Assembly: GCA_039925145.1 (NCBI GenBank)
Contig: JBDSZL010000040.1
Span: 1-61,347, forward strand
Direction of reading: 5' to 3'
Source: JBDSZL01 sp039925145
Lineage (GTDB): Bacteria; Acidobacteriota; Vicinamibacteria; Vicinamibacterales; SCN-69-37
DNA: 61,347 nt
Shown here: positions 42,609 to 52,480 of the stretch, piece by piece
Position numbering within the stretch: position 1 is the stretch's first letter
Layout of the letters: each line of letters opens with the position of its first letter
Program-made: the position numbers and the translations under genes
The notes under the pieces: generated by a model
Databases searched by the model: none
What the model saw: the letters and a program-made list of their open reading frames with translations, nothing else
What the model was told of the DNA's origin: nothing

Positions 42609-43523
42609 TCACTCGGGGGCGGGCTCGACGTGAACCATGACGTCGGCCACCCACGACAGCTCATGCTGAACGCGTGCCTTCACGTCGTGGGCAATGCGGT
42701 GCCCGTCGCGGACCGTGAGACTCGGATCCACCTCCAGATGGAGGTCGATGTGATACCGCAAGCCGGTCTTGCGGCCCAGTTGCTTTTCGAGCCCCCGCAC
42801 GCCATCGACCCGAAGGACCACCGCGCGCAGCTCGTCCATGCGCGTCGCGTCCGGCATCGTGTCCGCCAGGTCCAGAGAGGCATCACGGGCCACGCGGAGT
42901 CCCGTGACCATGACGATCAGGCCGACGGCAAATCCTCCGTAGTGATCGGCCGCGAGGAAGCGATCCGGATCGAATCTCGCCAGGGCGACCGCGACAAAGG
43001 CGGTGCACGCCGACAGGATGTCCACCGCGTCGTTCCAGGCGTCTGCGAGAAGTGAGGCGCTGCCAATCTGCCGTCCTGCCCGAAACTTGAGCACGAACAT
43101 GATCCCGCGGGCAACCATGGCACCACAGAGCACCCACAGCGCGGGAACTCCTGGCGCCTGATGTGTGGCGCCGAGCGCTCTAAGAGACTGAAACGAGACG
43201 CCGACGCCACCGGCCGTGAGCAGGAGGCCGACCACGAGGCCGGCGAGCGTCTCGAGCCGGCCGTGTCCGTACGGGTGATTGTCGTCTGCCGGGCGGGCTG
43301 CCAACAGCAGTCCCACGAGCACCACCGTCGACGCCAGAACGTCGCCGGCAAACTCCATTCCGGTCGCCACCACCGCCGTGGACCCGGTCGCGATTCCCAC
43401 TGCAATGTGACTTGCCGCGAGCGCGAGACTCACACCCACGCTCGCCATGGCGAGCCTCCGGCCGCGCGCCCACGCGTTGCCGAGGGGAGCCGCGTCTGAG
43501 AGGGGCTGGTTCAGCTCGGGCAC
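42609..43523 (-). CDS. Cation diffusion facilitator (CDF) family transporter
   Basis: A roughly 304-residue efflux transporter with six spans and a soluble C-terminal domain (LEKQLGRKTGLRYHIDLHLE). The start is placed at GTG 43523, which overlaps msrA by 13 bases; TTG 43550 and ATG 43448 are alternatives. The HPYGHGRLETLAG loop is diagnostic. The transport site is atypical: TM2 has EFAGD where zinc carriers usually have HxxxD, and TM5 has DAWNDAVD where they have HxxxD. This favours a metal other than zinc, for example manganese or iron, as inference only. Confidence 0.85.
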   Translation of the reverse strand: MPELNQPLSDAAPLGNAWARGRRLAMASVGVSLALAASHIAVGIATGSTAVVATGMEFAGDVLASTVVLVGLLLAARPADDNHPYGHGRLETLAGLVVGLLLTAGGVGVSFQSLRALGATHQAPGVPALWVLCGAMVARGIMFVLKFRAGRQIGSASLLADAWNDAVDILSACTAFVAVALARFDPDRFLAADHYGGFAVGLIVMVTGLRVARDASLDLADTMPDATRMDELRAVVLRVDGVRGLEKQLGRKTGLRYHIDLHLEVDPSLTVRDGHRIAHDVKARVQHELSWVADVMVHVEPAPE

Positions 43524-44149
43524 GACACGCCGGTGCCGCCCAATCCGCAATAGCCTCCGGGATTCTTGGCGAGGTACTGCTGGTGATAGCTCTCCGCGTA
43601 GTAGAACGCGGGCAGATCCCTGATCTCCGTCGTAATGGCCGGGAAGCCCTTCTGCTCGAGCGCGGCTTCGTAGCCTTGCCTCGTGCGCTCGGCTGCCGCG
43701 CGCTGCTCGTCCGAGAACACGTAGATGGCCGACCGGTACTGGGTGCCCGTGTCATTCCCCTGTCGCATCCCCTGCGTGGGGTTATGACTCTCCCAGAACA
43801 GGCGGAGCATCTCGTCGTACGACGTGACCGCCGGGTCGAAAACGGCGAGGACGACCTCGGTGTGCCCAGTCATCCCCGAGCACACCTCCTCGTACGTTGG
43901 ATTGCGTGTGTGGCCTCCGGCATAGCCCACAGCGGTTGAATAGACGCCAGGTGCCTGCCAGAATTTGCGTTCTGCCCCCCAGAAGCAGCCCATTCCAAAT
44001 ACCGCCTGCTCGAGCCCGGGCGGGAACGGCGCCTGCAGCGGCGTGCCCTTGACCGCGTGCTTCGCCGGGATGGCCAGCGGCGTTTCGCGCCCCTTCAGTG
44101 CTTCATTGACGCCGGGCAGTTCGCGATTTCTGGATCCAAACAGCGCCAT
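43511..44149 (-). CDS. msrA: Peptide-methionine (S)-S-oxide reductase
   Basis: A 212-residue MsrA with the catalytic GCFWGAE (Cys55), the conserved YAGGHTRNPTYEEVCSGMTG and HNPTQGMRQGNDTGTQYRSA, and C-terminal recycling cysteines 201 and 210 (GGYCGLGGTGVSCPS). It repairs oxidised methionine in proteins or free methionine. It lies three bases after msrB, forming a repair operon. A 40-residue N-terminal extension without clear signal peptide precedes the domain. Confidence 0.95.
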   Translation of the reverse strand: MALFGSRNRELPGVNEALKGRETPLAIPAKHAVKGTPLQAPFPPGLEQAVFGMGCFWGAERKFWQAPGVYSTAVGYAGGHTRNPTYEEVCSGMTGHTEVVLAVFDPAVTSYDEMLRLFWESHNPTQGMRQGNDTGTQYRSAIYVFSDEQRAAAERTRQGYEAALEQKGFPAITTEIRDLPAFYYAESYHQQYLAKNPGGYCGLGGTGVSCPS

Positions 44150-44152
44150 GAC

Positions 44153-44566
44153 TCACTCCTTCTCGTGCGGTACGAACCGCATCGCCGCGCCGTTCATGCA
44201 ATACCGTTGTCCGGTCGGCGCCGGGCCGTCGTCGAACCGATGACCGAGATGACCACCGCAGCGGCTGCAATGGACTTCGACACGCGTCATGGAATGCGAT
44301 TGATCGACCGACGTCTCCACTCCGGCTTCCACCGGCGCCGAGAAACTTGGCCAGCCCGTGCCGCTCTCATATTTGGCTTCTGAGACGAAGAGTCGCTGGC
44401 CGCACCCAGCACACACGAATTCACCCGATCGTTTCTCGCGATTGAGAGGGCTGGCGCCGCGTGGTTCGGTGCCGTGCTGTCTCAACACCTGATACTCGGC
44501 TGGTGAGAGTTCCACCCGCCACTCGTCGTCGGTCTTCTTCAGCTCGAAGTCTCTGTCGTCGCTCAT
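44153..44566 (-). CDS. msrB: Peptide-methionine (R)-S-oxide reductase
   Basis: From ATG 44566 (137 residues) with AGAAGGGG upstream; a longer frame to 44608 lacks support. Two CxxC zinc pairs (CAGC, CSRC), the SGTGWPSF motif and the active Cys in RYCMNGAAMRF identify MsrB. The usual Ser or Val residues after the catalytic Cys are replaced by MNGAAM, a mild variant. It complements MsrA encoded just downstream. Confidence 0.94.
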   Translation of the reverse strand: MSDDRDFELKKTDDEWRVELSPAEYQVLRQHGTEPRGASPLNREKRSGEFVCAGCGQRLFVSEAKYESGTGWPSFSAPVEAGVETSVDQSHSMTRVEVHCSRCGGHLGHRFDDGPAPTGQRYCMNGAAMRFVPHEKE

Positions 44567-44679
44567 GCAAGGTCCCCTTCTGTTCAGATGATGACGCGGC
44601 GCGCCCATTTTCCCAAGCTCCGGAACACCGCCCAGCGCTTGATCGCGCGCGGGGCGCAGTAATCCGCTAGAATTCGCCC

Positions 44680-45336
44680 ATGTTTCGACCGCTCCGGCTG
44701 ATCATGCTGGCGATACTCGGGTTTCTGGTCTACTGGGGATTCTTTGCGGTGCCCGGTAACAACAAATCCGAAACCGCCTTCGATCCAGACCAACTGGCCG
44801 CTCGCGAACTCGCGGTGTGGCAATCAGCGCGGTCCGGCGAGGAACTTCCGACGTTCCTCAACACCGTCGAGATGCTGCGCGAGCAGTACCGATACAGCTG
44901 GTTTCGGGCGGCACACGCCGGCTACTACCTCGCCCGTGCAACAGGGCAGTTCGTACCGATGGCCACCCGTTTCGAGCGGGTGCTGCCCGACCTCGAGGAA
45001 GCTGCCACCGTGGAACGAGACTGGCGGGGCGCCACCTTCAAACCGACGGACGCCGCGCGGGCGCAGTTGACGTGGTGGGTCACGCTCAAGATGCCCAACC
45101 TCAGCGACAATGACGATGTGCCGGCGCTGATCGCGAAGGACTACAGCATCAGATATGGCATCAGTGCCGGCGAGTTGTACGAGACGGCGACCTATCGGGC
45201 TGAAGCCGTACGGTTACGGGACAGCACCAAGCTCGACCCGGATTGGGCGGCGATTGGCAAGCTGCTGAGCCGTTCGTACAAGGCGCTTCACACCACGCTC
45301 CAGCATGCCACGCGAAAGCCAACTGCCACGTCCTGA
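44680..45336 (+). CDS. Unknown membrane-anchored protein
   Basis: A 218-residue protein with one N-terminal anchor (RLIMLAILGFLVYWGFFAVP) and a soluble helical domain: ETAFDPDQLAARELAVWQSA, REQYRYSWFRAAHAGYYLAR and RAQLTWWVTLKMPNLSDNDD. The family is not recognised, though the Trp/Tyr-rich helical pattern is consistent along its length and codon use is normal for this genome. It is followed 18 bases later by the patatin-like gene on the same strand, so a shared lipid or envelope role is possible. Confidence 0.65.
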   Translation: MFRPLRLIMLAILGFLVYWGFFAVPGNNKSETAFDPDQLAARELAVWQSARSGEELPTFLNTVEMLREQYRYSWFRAAHAGYYLARATGQFVPMATRFERVLPDLEEAATVERDWRGATFKPTDAARAQLTWWVTLKMPNLSDNDDVPALIAKDYSIRYGISAGELYETATYRAEAVRLRDSTKLDPDWAAIGKLLSRSYKALHTTLQHATRKPTATS

Positions 45337-45354
45337 CGCCCTGACGCTAGCCTC

Positions 45355-46287
45355 GTGACCACACGGCTCGACGATCGATCCGTCGTCGACATCCTGCGCG
45401 CCCGCGTGGCGCGCGCGAGCCGGGCGCCTCATGGCGACGGCGCCAGCGTGGCGCTCGCCGTCGAAGGCGGAGCCATGCGCGGCGTCATCTCGGCCGGCAT
45501 GATCTCGGCGCTGGAGGAACTCGGTTACATCGACGCCTTCGATGCCGTGTACGGATCGTCCGCAGGCGCCATCAACGCCGCCTACTTTCTCGCGGGCCAG
45601 GCCAGACTCGGGACGAGGATTTACCACGAAGACATCAACACGCGCGCCTTCATCGATTTCGGCCGAGCGCTTCGCGGCCGCCCCATCGTCAATCTCGGAT
45701 TTCTGCTCGACGATGTCGCGAGGGATCGGAAAAAACTCGATGTGACGAGGGTGCTCGAGTCGGCCACGCCGCTCTGGGTGCTCGCGACGGATGTCGCGGA
45801 GTGCTCCGCGCGAGCCTTCGGCCCATTCGACAACGCCGAACTGCTGTTTGGCGCCCTGCGGGCGGGCGCCACTATGCCCGTCATCGCCGGTGAGCCTCAC
45901 GACTACGTCGGGAAGCGCTACCTCGATGCGTCGCTCACCGAGCCGATCCCAGTGCCGACCGCGGAACTCGGGGGGCATTCACACATTCTGGCGCTGCTCA
46001 CGCGAAGCGGGGGCATGCGCCCGGATGTCTCGGCCTTCGATCGATACTTCGTGGGGCCGCGGCTCCGTCGGCTGTCTCCGGAGCTTGCGCGTCGCTATCT
46101 CAATCGGGCGGCGCCCTACACAGAGCTGGTGCGCGCCATGGAGGGCGGCCTGGGGCCACTTGGACGCGCACGGGTGCTTGGCGTCAGAGTGGAGGACCTG
46201 CGCATCAGCAAACTGGAGCGACGCCGCGAGATCCTCGAGCTCGGCGCACGCCGCGGCTATGCGGCAGTGCGGGCTCTCTTCGGCTAG
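45355..46287 (+). CDS. Patatin-like phospholipase
   Basis: From GTG 45355, 310 residues. The oxyanion loop EGGAMRGVISAGM and the nucleophile elbow GSSAG (Ser69) of patatin lipases are present, with the catalytic Asp probably in RYLDASLTEPIPV, about residue 190. No signal peptide, so it is likely cytoplasmic. The substrate is presumably an acyl lipid. This short form, without extra domains, resembles YjjU-type bacterial patatins. Confidence 0.9.
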   Translation: MTTRLDDRSVVDILRARVARASRAPHGDGASVALAVEGGAMRGVISAGMISALEELGYIDAFDAVYGSSAGAINAAYFLAGQARLGTRIYHEDINTRAFIDFGRALRGRPIVNLGFLLDDVARDRKKLDVTRVLESATPLWVLATDVAECSARAFGPFDNAELLFGALRAGATMPVIAGEPHDYVGKRYLDASLTEPIPVPTAELGGHSHILALLTRSGGMRPDVSAFDRYFVGPRLRRLSPELARRYLNRAAPYTELVRAMEGGLGPLGRARVLGVRVEDLRISKLERRREILELGARRGYAAVRALFG

Positions 46288-46301
46288 CGGTCGCCGCCCG
46301 C

Positions 46302-48653
46302 CTACTTGTTCTCCTTGACGTACACCGCGAGGCGCGGAAACGCGAAGCGGCCCGACACCTCGTCGATGACGTTCACCTGGCAGGTATACAGCCCAGGTTT
46401 CAGCGAAGATCCCGGCAGCTGAAACTGGAAGATGACGGCCTTGCGTTCCGGATCGTCCATCACCGCACGGTCGACAACCGGGGTCTCGAACACCTTGACC
46501 CGTCCCCGGTAGAACGCCAGGCTGGTCTGGACTCGAGGAAGACTCGCGGAGTCGAGCGTCGGATCGTAGACCTCGTAATAGAAGTACATCTGCTGCGCGG
46601 TGGTGACCACGTGCGACAAGCTCTGAACGATTTCCTGTCCGCCTCGCAGTAACGGGTTGATGCTGTCGCCGGCCCACTGCGGGCCTCCCCCGCCGCGCTG
46701 GCTCGCAAAACCGCGACCTCCCCCGCCTGGTCCTTCGCCGCCGCGCCCACCGCCCGGTCCACCCTGACCGCCGGGGCCACCGGGTCCCCCCTGGCCGCCG
46801 CGGCCCCCAGGTCCGCCCCCGCGTGTAAACCTCAGCTGCGTGCTGAGGACCACAGGACTCACCTTGACCGGCTCAGCCTTCAAATCCGGAATGACAATGG
46901 GGAACTCGAAGGTTCCCATGGCACCGTCCGCGTTTTCCCGCACGGCGACTTTCACCTTGAAGTGGCCCGAAGGCAGCGTGACACCTGACTGATATTGAAT
47001 CTGCTTGTTCGCAAGCTCCGCCACCTGCGCGGCCGGTATCTGCATCGTGTCGCGGATGCGACCGACCGATCGTCCTTGCTCGTCGGTGACGACGCCGAGC
47101 AGGTCGAAGGAGGCGTTCTTACGATCGAGCGCCGGGTCGGTCGGCACACGGATAGACGAGCCCGGGACGGCCAGCGAGACGGGCACGTAGAATCGATCGC
47201 TCGACGTCCGGAACCACGCGGTGGAGGCGACAACGGGCACATCGGTCAGCGACACGGCAGACGCAATCTGTTCCTGAAGCTGGCGTTCCTTGTCGTCCTT
47301 CTTCAGGTGCGCGAAATCTGCCGGCGCGTAATAGCCGTTACGCGCCTCCAGGCGGTATCCCGAGGTGGTGTTCTTGAGCTTCACGCTGATCTTGCGGAAC
47401 TTGCCATCCTGCGCGGAGTTGCTGCTGCTGTAGCCGAGCAGGTAGTACGCCGACATGTCGCGGAGCACGCGCGTAAAGGCCGGGCCGAAGTCGTTCGTGT
47501 CGAGAAAGGCCTGCCCGCCTGTGTCGGAGGCCAGGGTGCTCAGGGTTTCCTGCGATGAGTTGAGGGAGCTGAACTGACTCAGCATCGATCGGCCGGAAAA
47601 GACGGAAGACCCGCCGCCCCCGCGCCCACCTCCGCCACCCCCACGTCCGCCACCGCCACCGGCCGCGCCGCCTGGCACGACCGCCGTCAGTCCGCGGCTG
47701 TCGACCGGATAGATCGAAGTGTTGGCCTTGTTCGCCGCGTTGATGACCGCGCGGAGCTCCACCTGGTTGTCCGTGCCGCTGCGCGAAATGCCGGAGCTGA
47801 AATAGAGAATGGCCTTCTTCTGATCGATGGGGGCGAGCGCTTCCGCAAGCACCTTCATGGCGCGCAGGCGCCGATCGTTGTTGAAGATTCCGAATTCGGA
47901 GTCGTCGAGTGGGAGATCCGCCGGATCGGCGTCCTCCGCTGCATCGGCGACCTCAGCCGCCAGCGGCTGCTCGAATCCCGTGCCTGCGGTCACGTCGAAT
48001 GCCGACAGCGTCGTTTTCAGCAGGTCCCTGTCCGCCGTAAAATCCCGAAGGATCGTGAGGCTCTGGCCGACCGACGCGATCGCAACGAGGTCAGCCACCG
48101 TCATCTGTTTGTCGACGTACTGATTCGCCGATTTGATCGCCCGATCGATCTCCTCTGGCTGCATCGAGCTCGTATCGAAGAGCAACACGATCAGGCGACG
48201 GCCGGGCAGATCGGTGACGCCCGCCGGCTCAGCCGCCGGTGCCGGCTCACCGACACCGGGGCGGGCGGCAATGGTGGTGGCCGTACTCGACCGTAACGCG
48301 GCACTCTGCAGCTGTTCCTGGCCCAGGAGCGAGGTCGAGGCCCCGAGCGGCGGCAGTTGATCGGTCGCAATCTCCTCGAAGTCGAACGACGTCAACTGCT
48401 GGGCCTTGCCATCTTCGGTGACGGCGAAGTCGGTCATCTTCAGACCGCGAACGATTGCCCCGTCCTTGTCGCGCACGATCACGTCCACGCGCACGAGATT
48501 CGCGGACGAGCGGAACGAGGGGGATCGTTGCTGCGGGGCCGACTGGATAGGGGCGACCGGCACGACGAGTGCCAGCGAGGTGAGCAGTGCGAGCAGTCCG
48601 ACGCGGCGGCGCATCGATGCAGAACGTGCGGGTGTGACGTTGTTCATCATCAT
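46302..48653 (-). CDS. Secreted VWFA-related protein with Gly/Arg-rich tracts
   Basis: A 783-residue exported protein with leader RRRVGLLALLTSLALVVPVA. The typical entry SANLVRVDVIVRDKDGAIVR and GLKMTDFAVTEDGKAQQLTS is followed by a VWA core LIVLLFDTSSMQPEEIDRAI (DxSxx metal site) and AILYFSSGISRSGTDNQ. A Gly/Arg tract interrupts the VWA domain near residues 325-345 and a longer one lies near 610-650 between beta-rich modules. It is four bases downstream of the Oar-like receptor gene, an operon arrangement suggesting joint action at the outer membrane. Confidence 0.87.
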   Translation of the reverse strand: MMMNNVTPARSASMRRRVGLLALLTSLALVVPVAPIQSAPQQRSPSFRSSANLVRVDVIVRDKDGAIVRGLKMTDFAVTEDGKAQQLTSFDFEEIATDQLPPLGASTSLLGQEQLQSAALRSSTATTIAARPGVGEPAPAAEPAGVTDLPGRRLIVLLFDTSSMQPEEIDRAIKSANQYVDKQMTVADLVAIASVGQSLTILRDFTADRDLLKTTLSAFDVTAGTGFEQPLAAEVADAAEDADPADLPLDDSEFGIFNNDRRLRAMKVLAEALAPIDQKKAILYFSSGISRSGTDNQVELRAVINAANKANTSIYPVDSRGLTAVVPGGAAGGGGGRGGGGGGRGGGGSSVFSGRSMLSQFSSLNSSQETLSTLASDTGGQAFLDTNDFGPAFTRVLRDMSAYYLLGYSSSNSAQDGKFRKISVKLKNTTSGYRLEARNGYYAPADFAHLKKDDKERQLQEQIASAVSLTDVPVVASTAWFRTSSDRFYVPVSLAVPGSSIRVPTDPALDRKNASFDLLGVVTDEQGRSVGRIRDTMQIPAAQVAELANKQIQYQSGVTLPSGHFKVKVAVRENADGAMGTFEFPIVIPDLKAEPVKVSPVVLSTQLRFTRGGGPGGRGGQGGPGGPGGQGGPGGGRGGEGPGGGGRGFASQRGGGGPQWAGDSINPLLRGGQEIVQSLSHVVTTAQQMYFYYEVYDPTLDSASLPRVQTSLAFYRGRVKVFETPVVDRAVMDDPERKAVIFQFQLPGSSLKPGLYTCQVNVIDEVSGRFAFPRLAVYVKENK

Positions 48654-48657
48654 CGCC

Positions 48658-51600
48658 TCAGAACCGGAACCGGAGGTTGAGGCGAACCGTGCGGCGGCCG
48701 GACACCGACTGCACCTGCCCGAATTGCGGAGACTCCACGTTGGTGTTGATGGACGTGAAGTTGACCAGATTCAAAATGTTGTTGGCGTTGACGTTCACCG
48801 ACACACTGCGATTGGCGCCGAGCCGTACGTCTCTGGTGAGCTGCAGATTCAGCATGCGCGACCCTGGTCCGATGATCACGTTGCGGGGCGAATTGCCAAA
48901 GGTTCCCGCCGCCGGTATCGAGAACGCGGCCGTGTTGAAATACTGATCGATGTTCGGATTGCCGACTTGGATGGCCTCTCCGTCGTAGTTCGCGCGCAGT
49001 GTTCCACCCGTGCCCCTGGCGACGTCAGAGGCGCAGCTCGAGCATCTGGGCGTGAGCGGGCTGCCCGACTGGGCGGTGAAGTTTGCCGACAGCGACCACT
49101 CGCCCGCGATGGCGGGGAACCAGCCGCCTCGGTTGAGCCACTTGCGATTCGGGCCCAACGGCAGCTCGATATTCAGATTGCCACTGAACTGATGCCGGCG
49201 ATCGAAGTTCGACAACCCCCACTCTGCCGCGAGATTCTGATCGTCCTGAGCCACCGTCGCGCCGCCTCCTGTGGCGGTGGTGTTGTCCCAGGCCCTCGAC
49301 AACGTGTAACTGGCCGTGCCCGACACCCCGTGTGACTGACGCTTCTGGAGGCGCCACGAGATGCCGTTCATGTGCGATGAGCCTTCAGCCGACTGATACG
49401 TGAAGGACTGCACCCCAGCAATGCGCAGCCCCGTCGGCCCGCGATTCGGCGCGCGGAGCATGTCGAGGTGACCCCCTCGCGTGCCAATGAACGTGGCCCC
49501 GACAGCCCAGGTGCGCAGCAGATCACGGCTGTAGTCAGCCGACCACTGGTGAATCAGCCCAAGCTGATAATTCGGGTCGATCGCGTACGTGTTCGTGACC
49601 GTGCTCGGCGAGAGGTTGTCGAACGCGCGATTCAGACTCAGGGGACTTGCCAGGGTGCCGAGCACCGTGCCGGTCTGGAAGTAGGGCGGCTGCTGATAGA
49701 GATTGCGGGCGATGGTCGAATACGCGCCGCTGTTGTAGCTGAGCCCGTACCCGAACCTGACTGTTGACCTGTTGTTCACCCGCCACGCAGCACCCACGCG
49801 CGGTGCCACGTTGTTCCAGTCAGGGGTGACCAGACCAGAGGAATACCTGGCGCCAGAGTAGACGCCGACTTCGCCTGGGGCCACGGGTGCCACCGCGGTA
49901 AAGCCGGGTGCCACGTCGAGGTTCACCATCTGACCTGACGTCTCGGTATAAGGCATGGTCACGTCGTACTGGACGCCGTAATTGACAGTCCAGCGCGCCT
50001 TCCAGCGCCAGTCGTCCTGGAAGAACGCGCTGAACTGACGTCCACGGATACTCACTGGCGAACTGATGTTGTCGACGCTGCCGCTGTACTGCCGGGTGGC
50101 CTGCTGCGGCATGCCGAGGAGAAAGTCGGCGAAGTCCTGGCCGCTGCCCCTGATCGTCGACAGTCCGCCAGCCGTGTAGAGCCCGGTGAAGGTGAACGTG
50201 CCTCTCGCGTTCGAGTCCGACTGCGTGCGATTCAATTGCTGCGCATACGACGTGCCGATCCGGTAGTTGTGGGCTCCAGCCGGTCGGGTGAGCGTATATC
50301 CGACCGTCCAGCTCGAGTCCGTTCGCTTGGATGGCGCCGTGTCACGCAGGCCTGTAAAGGTTCCAAACGACAGCGACGGCACGCCCCAATCCAACGGGTC
50401 GGTCGCGACGCCAGTGATGCCTGCCAGTCCCGCGATGTCCTGACTGAACGCAAAGGCGTTGGCCGTGGTCGAAGACGTGCGGCTGAGATTCAGGTTGAAG
50501 GCATGCATCCCGCGGCCTTTCCGGACGTTCAGCGTCACGGGCAGGCTGAAGGTGGAGCCCTGCGTGCTGCCGGCGAGCAGCGGGAACACATTGGCCCGAT
50601 CGCCATCATTGCGCCGATAGTTGATCGTGGCCGACATCGTCACGTTCAGCGGCGGCTGGAAGTTGCCACGTCCGCCGCGGCCCTGACCTGCGGCACCGCG
50701 TCCGGCTGCGGCCCCCGCCGGAGTGGCCGGCGTTCCGGGTGTCGCTGGCGCAGCGGGCTGAGTGCCCGTGCCGCCACGCGGCGCCGCTGGCGTGGCGGCG
50801 GCGCCGGCTCGCCCCGCAGCCGGTGCCGCTCCGGCGCCACCGCGCCCACCCGCGCCACCACGACCGCCGCGGCCCGTCTGCGGCGTCGTGATGCTGTGAG
50901 TGATTCTGAGGCTGAAGGTGTCGGTGGTGCTGTTAGTGGTGTCCGTCAGGTGAAAATTTCGCGTGTCACCCGACAGGTTCGGTGCCGGAAAGAAGCGCAG
51001 CAACTCGAGCGCCGAGGCGCTCACGCGATTGCGTGGAATCTGGTTGTTGGCAAATGGCTGGTGCGTCAGCGGGTCGATGATCGCGACGGGGCTCGACGAG
51101 AAGTCGCCTGCCCGTAACGCGTCACTCGGCACGGTGGCGTACTGGTCGAACAGGTTGTCGTTGCGGCCGCCGCTGTAGGTGAAGTTGAAGGTCGTCCGGT
51201 TGGTGCCATTGTAGACGCCGGGGATCTTCACGGGACCGCCGAGGGTGGTGGAAAAATTCTGCTGAAGGTAATCGCGCTTCTGCGTCGTATCACCGGGCCG
51301 AAGTGCATACGGGGCCGCATCGAGCATCGACCCACCGAATCCGTAGGTCGCCGTTGCCTGGACCCGGCCGCCGCCGCCACGCCCGCCAATGGCTCCCAGG
51401 CCCCCGCGGCCCCCACCATCGCCCCCTCCGCGGCCTCCGCCCTGTCCCAGTCCACCCCCAAGCTGCGCACCGACGCCACCTGGCCCGCCTTGTCCGAACT
51501 GCTGCCCCTCCGCCAGTCCAAACTCGCCGCGGCCGAGGGCCTGCAGCCGATCGTTCAGAAGATTGCGGTCGACCGCCACCATGCTGCCGCTCACGGCAAC

Positions 51601-52338
51601 CGACTCCATGGCGGAGTCGGGCGAAAACCCCGGTGGCAGCAGCCGAGCCGCCGGATCCTGATCACGTCCGTTGGCCGCGAACGCCGAGTTGTCTTCAGCG
51701 GCCGATCCGGCACCGGCCGATTGCTCGACCGAGAGTGCCTGGAAGCGCGGTGCGCCCCCACCTCGTCCTCCACGACCAGCAGCGCCGGTAGCTGGTGCGC
51801 CGGCCCCGCGCGCGCCGGTGGCGGCCGGCGGGGTGGCAGCGGCGGTCGCTCCGGCAGCCGCCGGAGAACCGGCGGCCCCGCCCGAGCGAGCGCCCGCCAC
51901 GCTTCCGGGGGCCTCTGGTCTTGCCGCTGCCGCGCGCGCGGCAGGCGGGGCACCAGGGACCCGCGAGGCAAGCTGCAGCTTCAAATCGGCGGTGGCTTCG
52001 CACGGCGGCGCGCCGACCGTAACGGGTCGGTCGGCCGGCGCAAATGCCGACAGCTCGGCGCTGAGCGCAAAGGTGCCCGGCGGCAGGGCCAGGACGTACG
52101 ACCCATCCAGGTCCGTCGAGGTGACCGCAATCACCTGATCTCCCGACCGTGCCGTGACGGCAACGCCCGGTAATGGCAGCTCTCCGCTCTGCACCACGCC
52201 GTGAACGCGACAGGGGCGAGCCGCAGCCGAAGCCGCCTGCTGTGCCGCTACTGGCCACTGCGCAAGAGCGAGGGCCCCGATGGCAGCGAGGGCGACGCCG
52301 CAGGACGTCGCCTTGGATCGTGGAACATGGGACAGCAT
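48658..52338 (-). CDS. Oar-like TonB-dependent receptor with carboxypeptidase regulatory domain
   Basis: A 1226-residue outer-membrane protein with AAGGAAC before ATG 52338 and leader SCGVALAAIGALALAQWPVA. Residues 43-115 form a CarboxypepD_reg domain (RVHGVVQSGELPLPGVAVTA, DLDGSYVLALPPGTFALS). Then follows a long Ala/Gly/Pro/Arg-rich region, a plug-like segment and a large barrel ending RTVRLNLRFRF with terminal Phe. A second low-complexity Gly/Ala/Arg tract sits inside the barrel near residues 485-555. Such receptors are numerous in Acidobacteriota and thought to import large substrates; the ligand is unknown. Confidence 0.88.
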   Translation of the reverse strand: MLSHVPRSKATSCGVALAAIGALALAQWPVAAQQAASAAARPCRVHGVVQSGELPLPGVAVTARSGDQVIAVTSTDLDGSYVLALPPGTFALSAELSAFAPADRPVTVGAPPCEATADLKLQLASRVPGAPPAARAAAARPEAPGSVAGARSGGAAGSPAAAGATAAATPPAATGARGAGAPATGAAGRGGRGGGAPRFQALSVEQSAGAGSAAEDNSAFAANGRDQDPAARLLPPGFSPDSAMESVAVSGSMVAVDRNLLNDRLQALGRGEFGLAEGQQFGQGGPGGVGAQLGGGLGQGGGRGGGDGGGRGGLGAIGGRGGGGRVQATATYGFGGSMLDAAPYALRPGDTTQKRDYLQQNFSTTLGGPVKIPGVYNGTNRTTFNFTYSGGRNDNLFDQYATVPSDALRAGDFSSSPVAIIDPLTHQPFANNQIPRNRVSASALELLRFFPAPNLSGDTRNFHLTDTTNSTTDTFSLRITHSITTPQTGRGGRGGAGGRGGAGAAPAAGRAGAAATPAAPRGGTGTQPAAPATPGTPATPAGAAAGRGAAGQGRGGRGNFQPPLNVTMSATINYRRNDGDRANVFPLLAGSTQGSTFSLPVTLNVRKGRGMHAFNLNLSRTSSTTANAFAFSQDIAGLAGITGVATDPLDWGVPSLSFGTFTGLRDTAPSKRTDSSWTVGYTLTRPAGAHNYRIGTSYAQQLNRTQSDSNARGTFTFTGLYTAGGLSTIRGSGQDFADFLLGMPQQATRQYSGSVDNISSPVSIRGRQFSAFFQDDWRWKARWTVNYGVQYDVTMPYTETSGQMVNLDVAPGFTAVAPVAPGEVGVYSGARYSSGLVTPDWNNVAPRVGAAWRVNNRSTVRFGYGLSYNSGAYSTIARNLYQQPPYFQTGTVLGTLASPLSLNRAFDNLSPSTVTNTYAIDPNYQLGLIHQWSADYSRDLLRTWAVGATFIGTRGGHLDMLRAPNRGPTGLRIAGVQSFTYQSAEGSSHMNGISWRLQKRQSHGVSGTASYTLSRAWDNTTATGGGATVAQDDQNLAAEWGLSNFDRRHQFSGNLNIELPLGPNRKWLNRGGWFPAIAGEWSLSANFTAQSGSPLTPRCSSCASDVARGTGGTLRANYDGEAIQVGNPNIDQYFNTAAFSIPAAGTFGNSPRNVIIGPGSRMLNLQLTRDVRLGANRSVSVNVNANNILNLVNFTSINTNVESPQFGQVQSVSGRRTVRLNLRFRF

Positions 52339-52480
52339 GGAGTTCCTTAGAACGGGAAAAGGGGGTATGAGTGCGAATTGGCTGTAGTTACGGCCACGCG
52401 ACGCTGACCGTTCACACCTGGTAACCAGTGCTTTGTGAAAAGAATGTGGCGGATGCCCGGCTCCGGGCGCTCACCCCATC

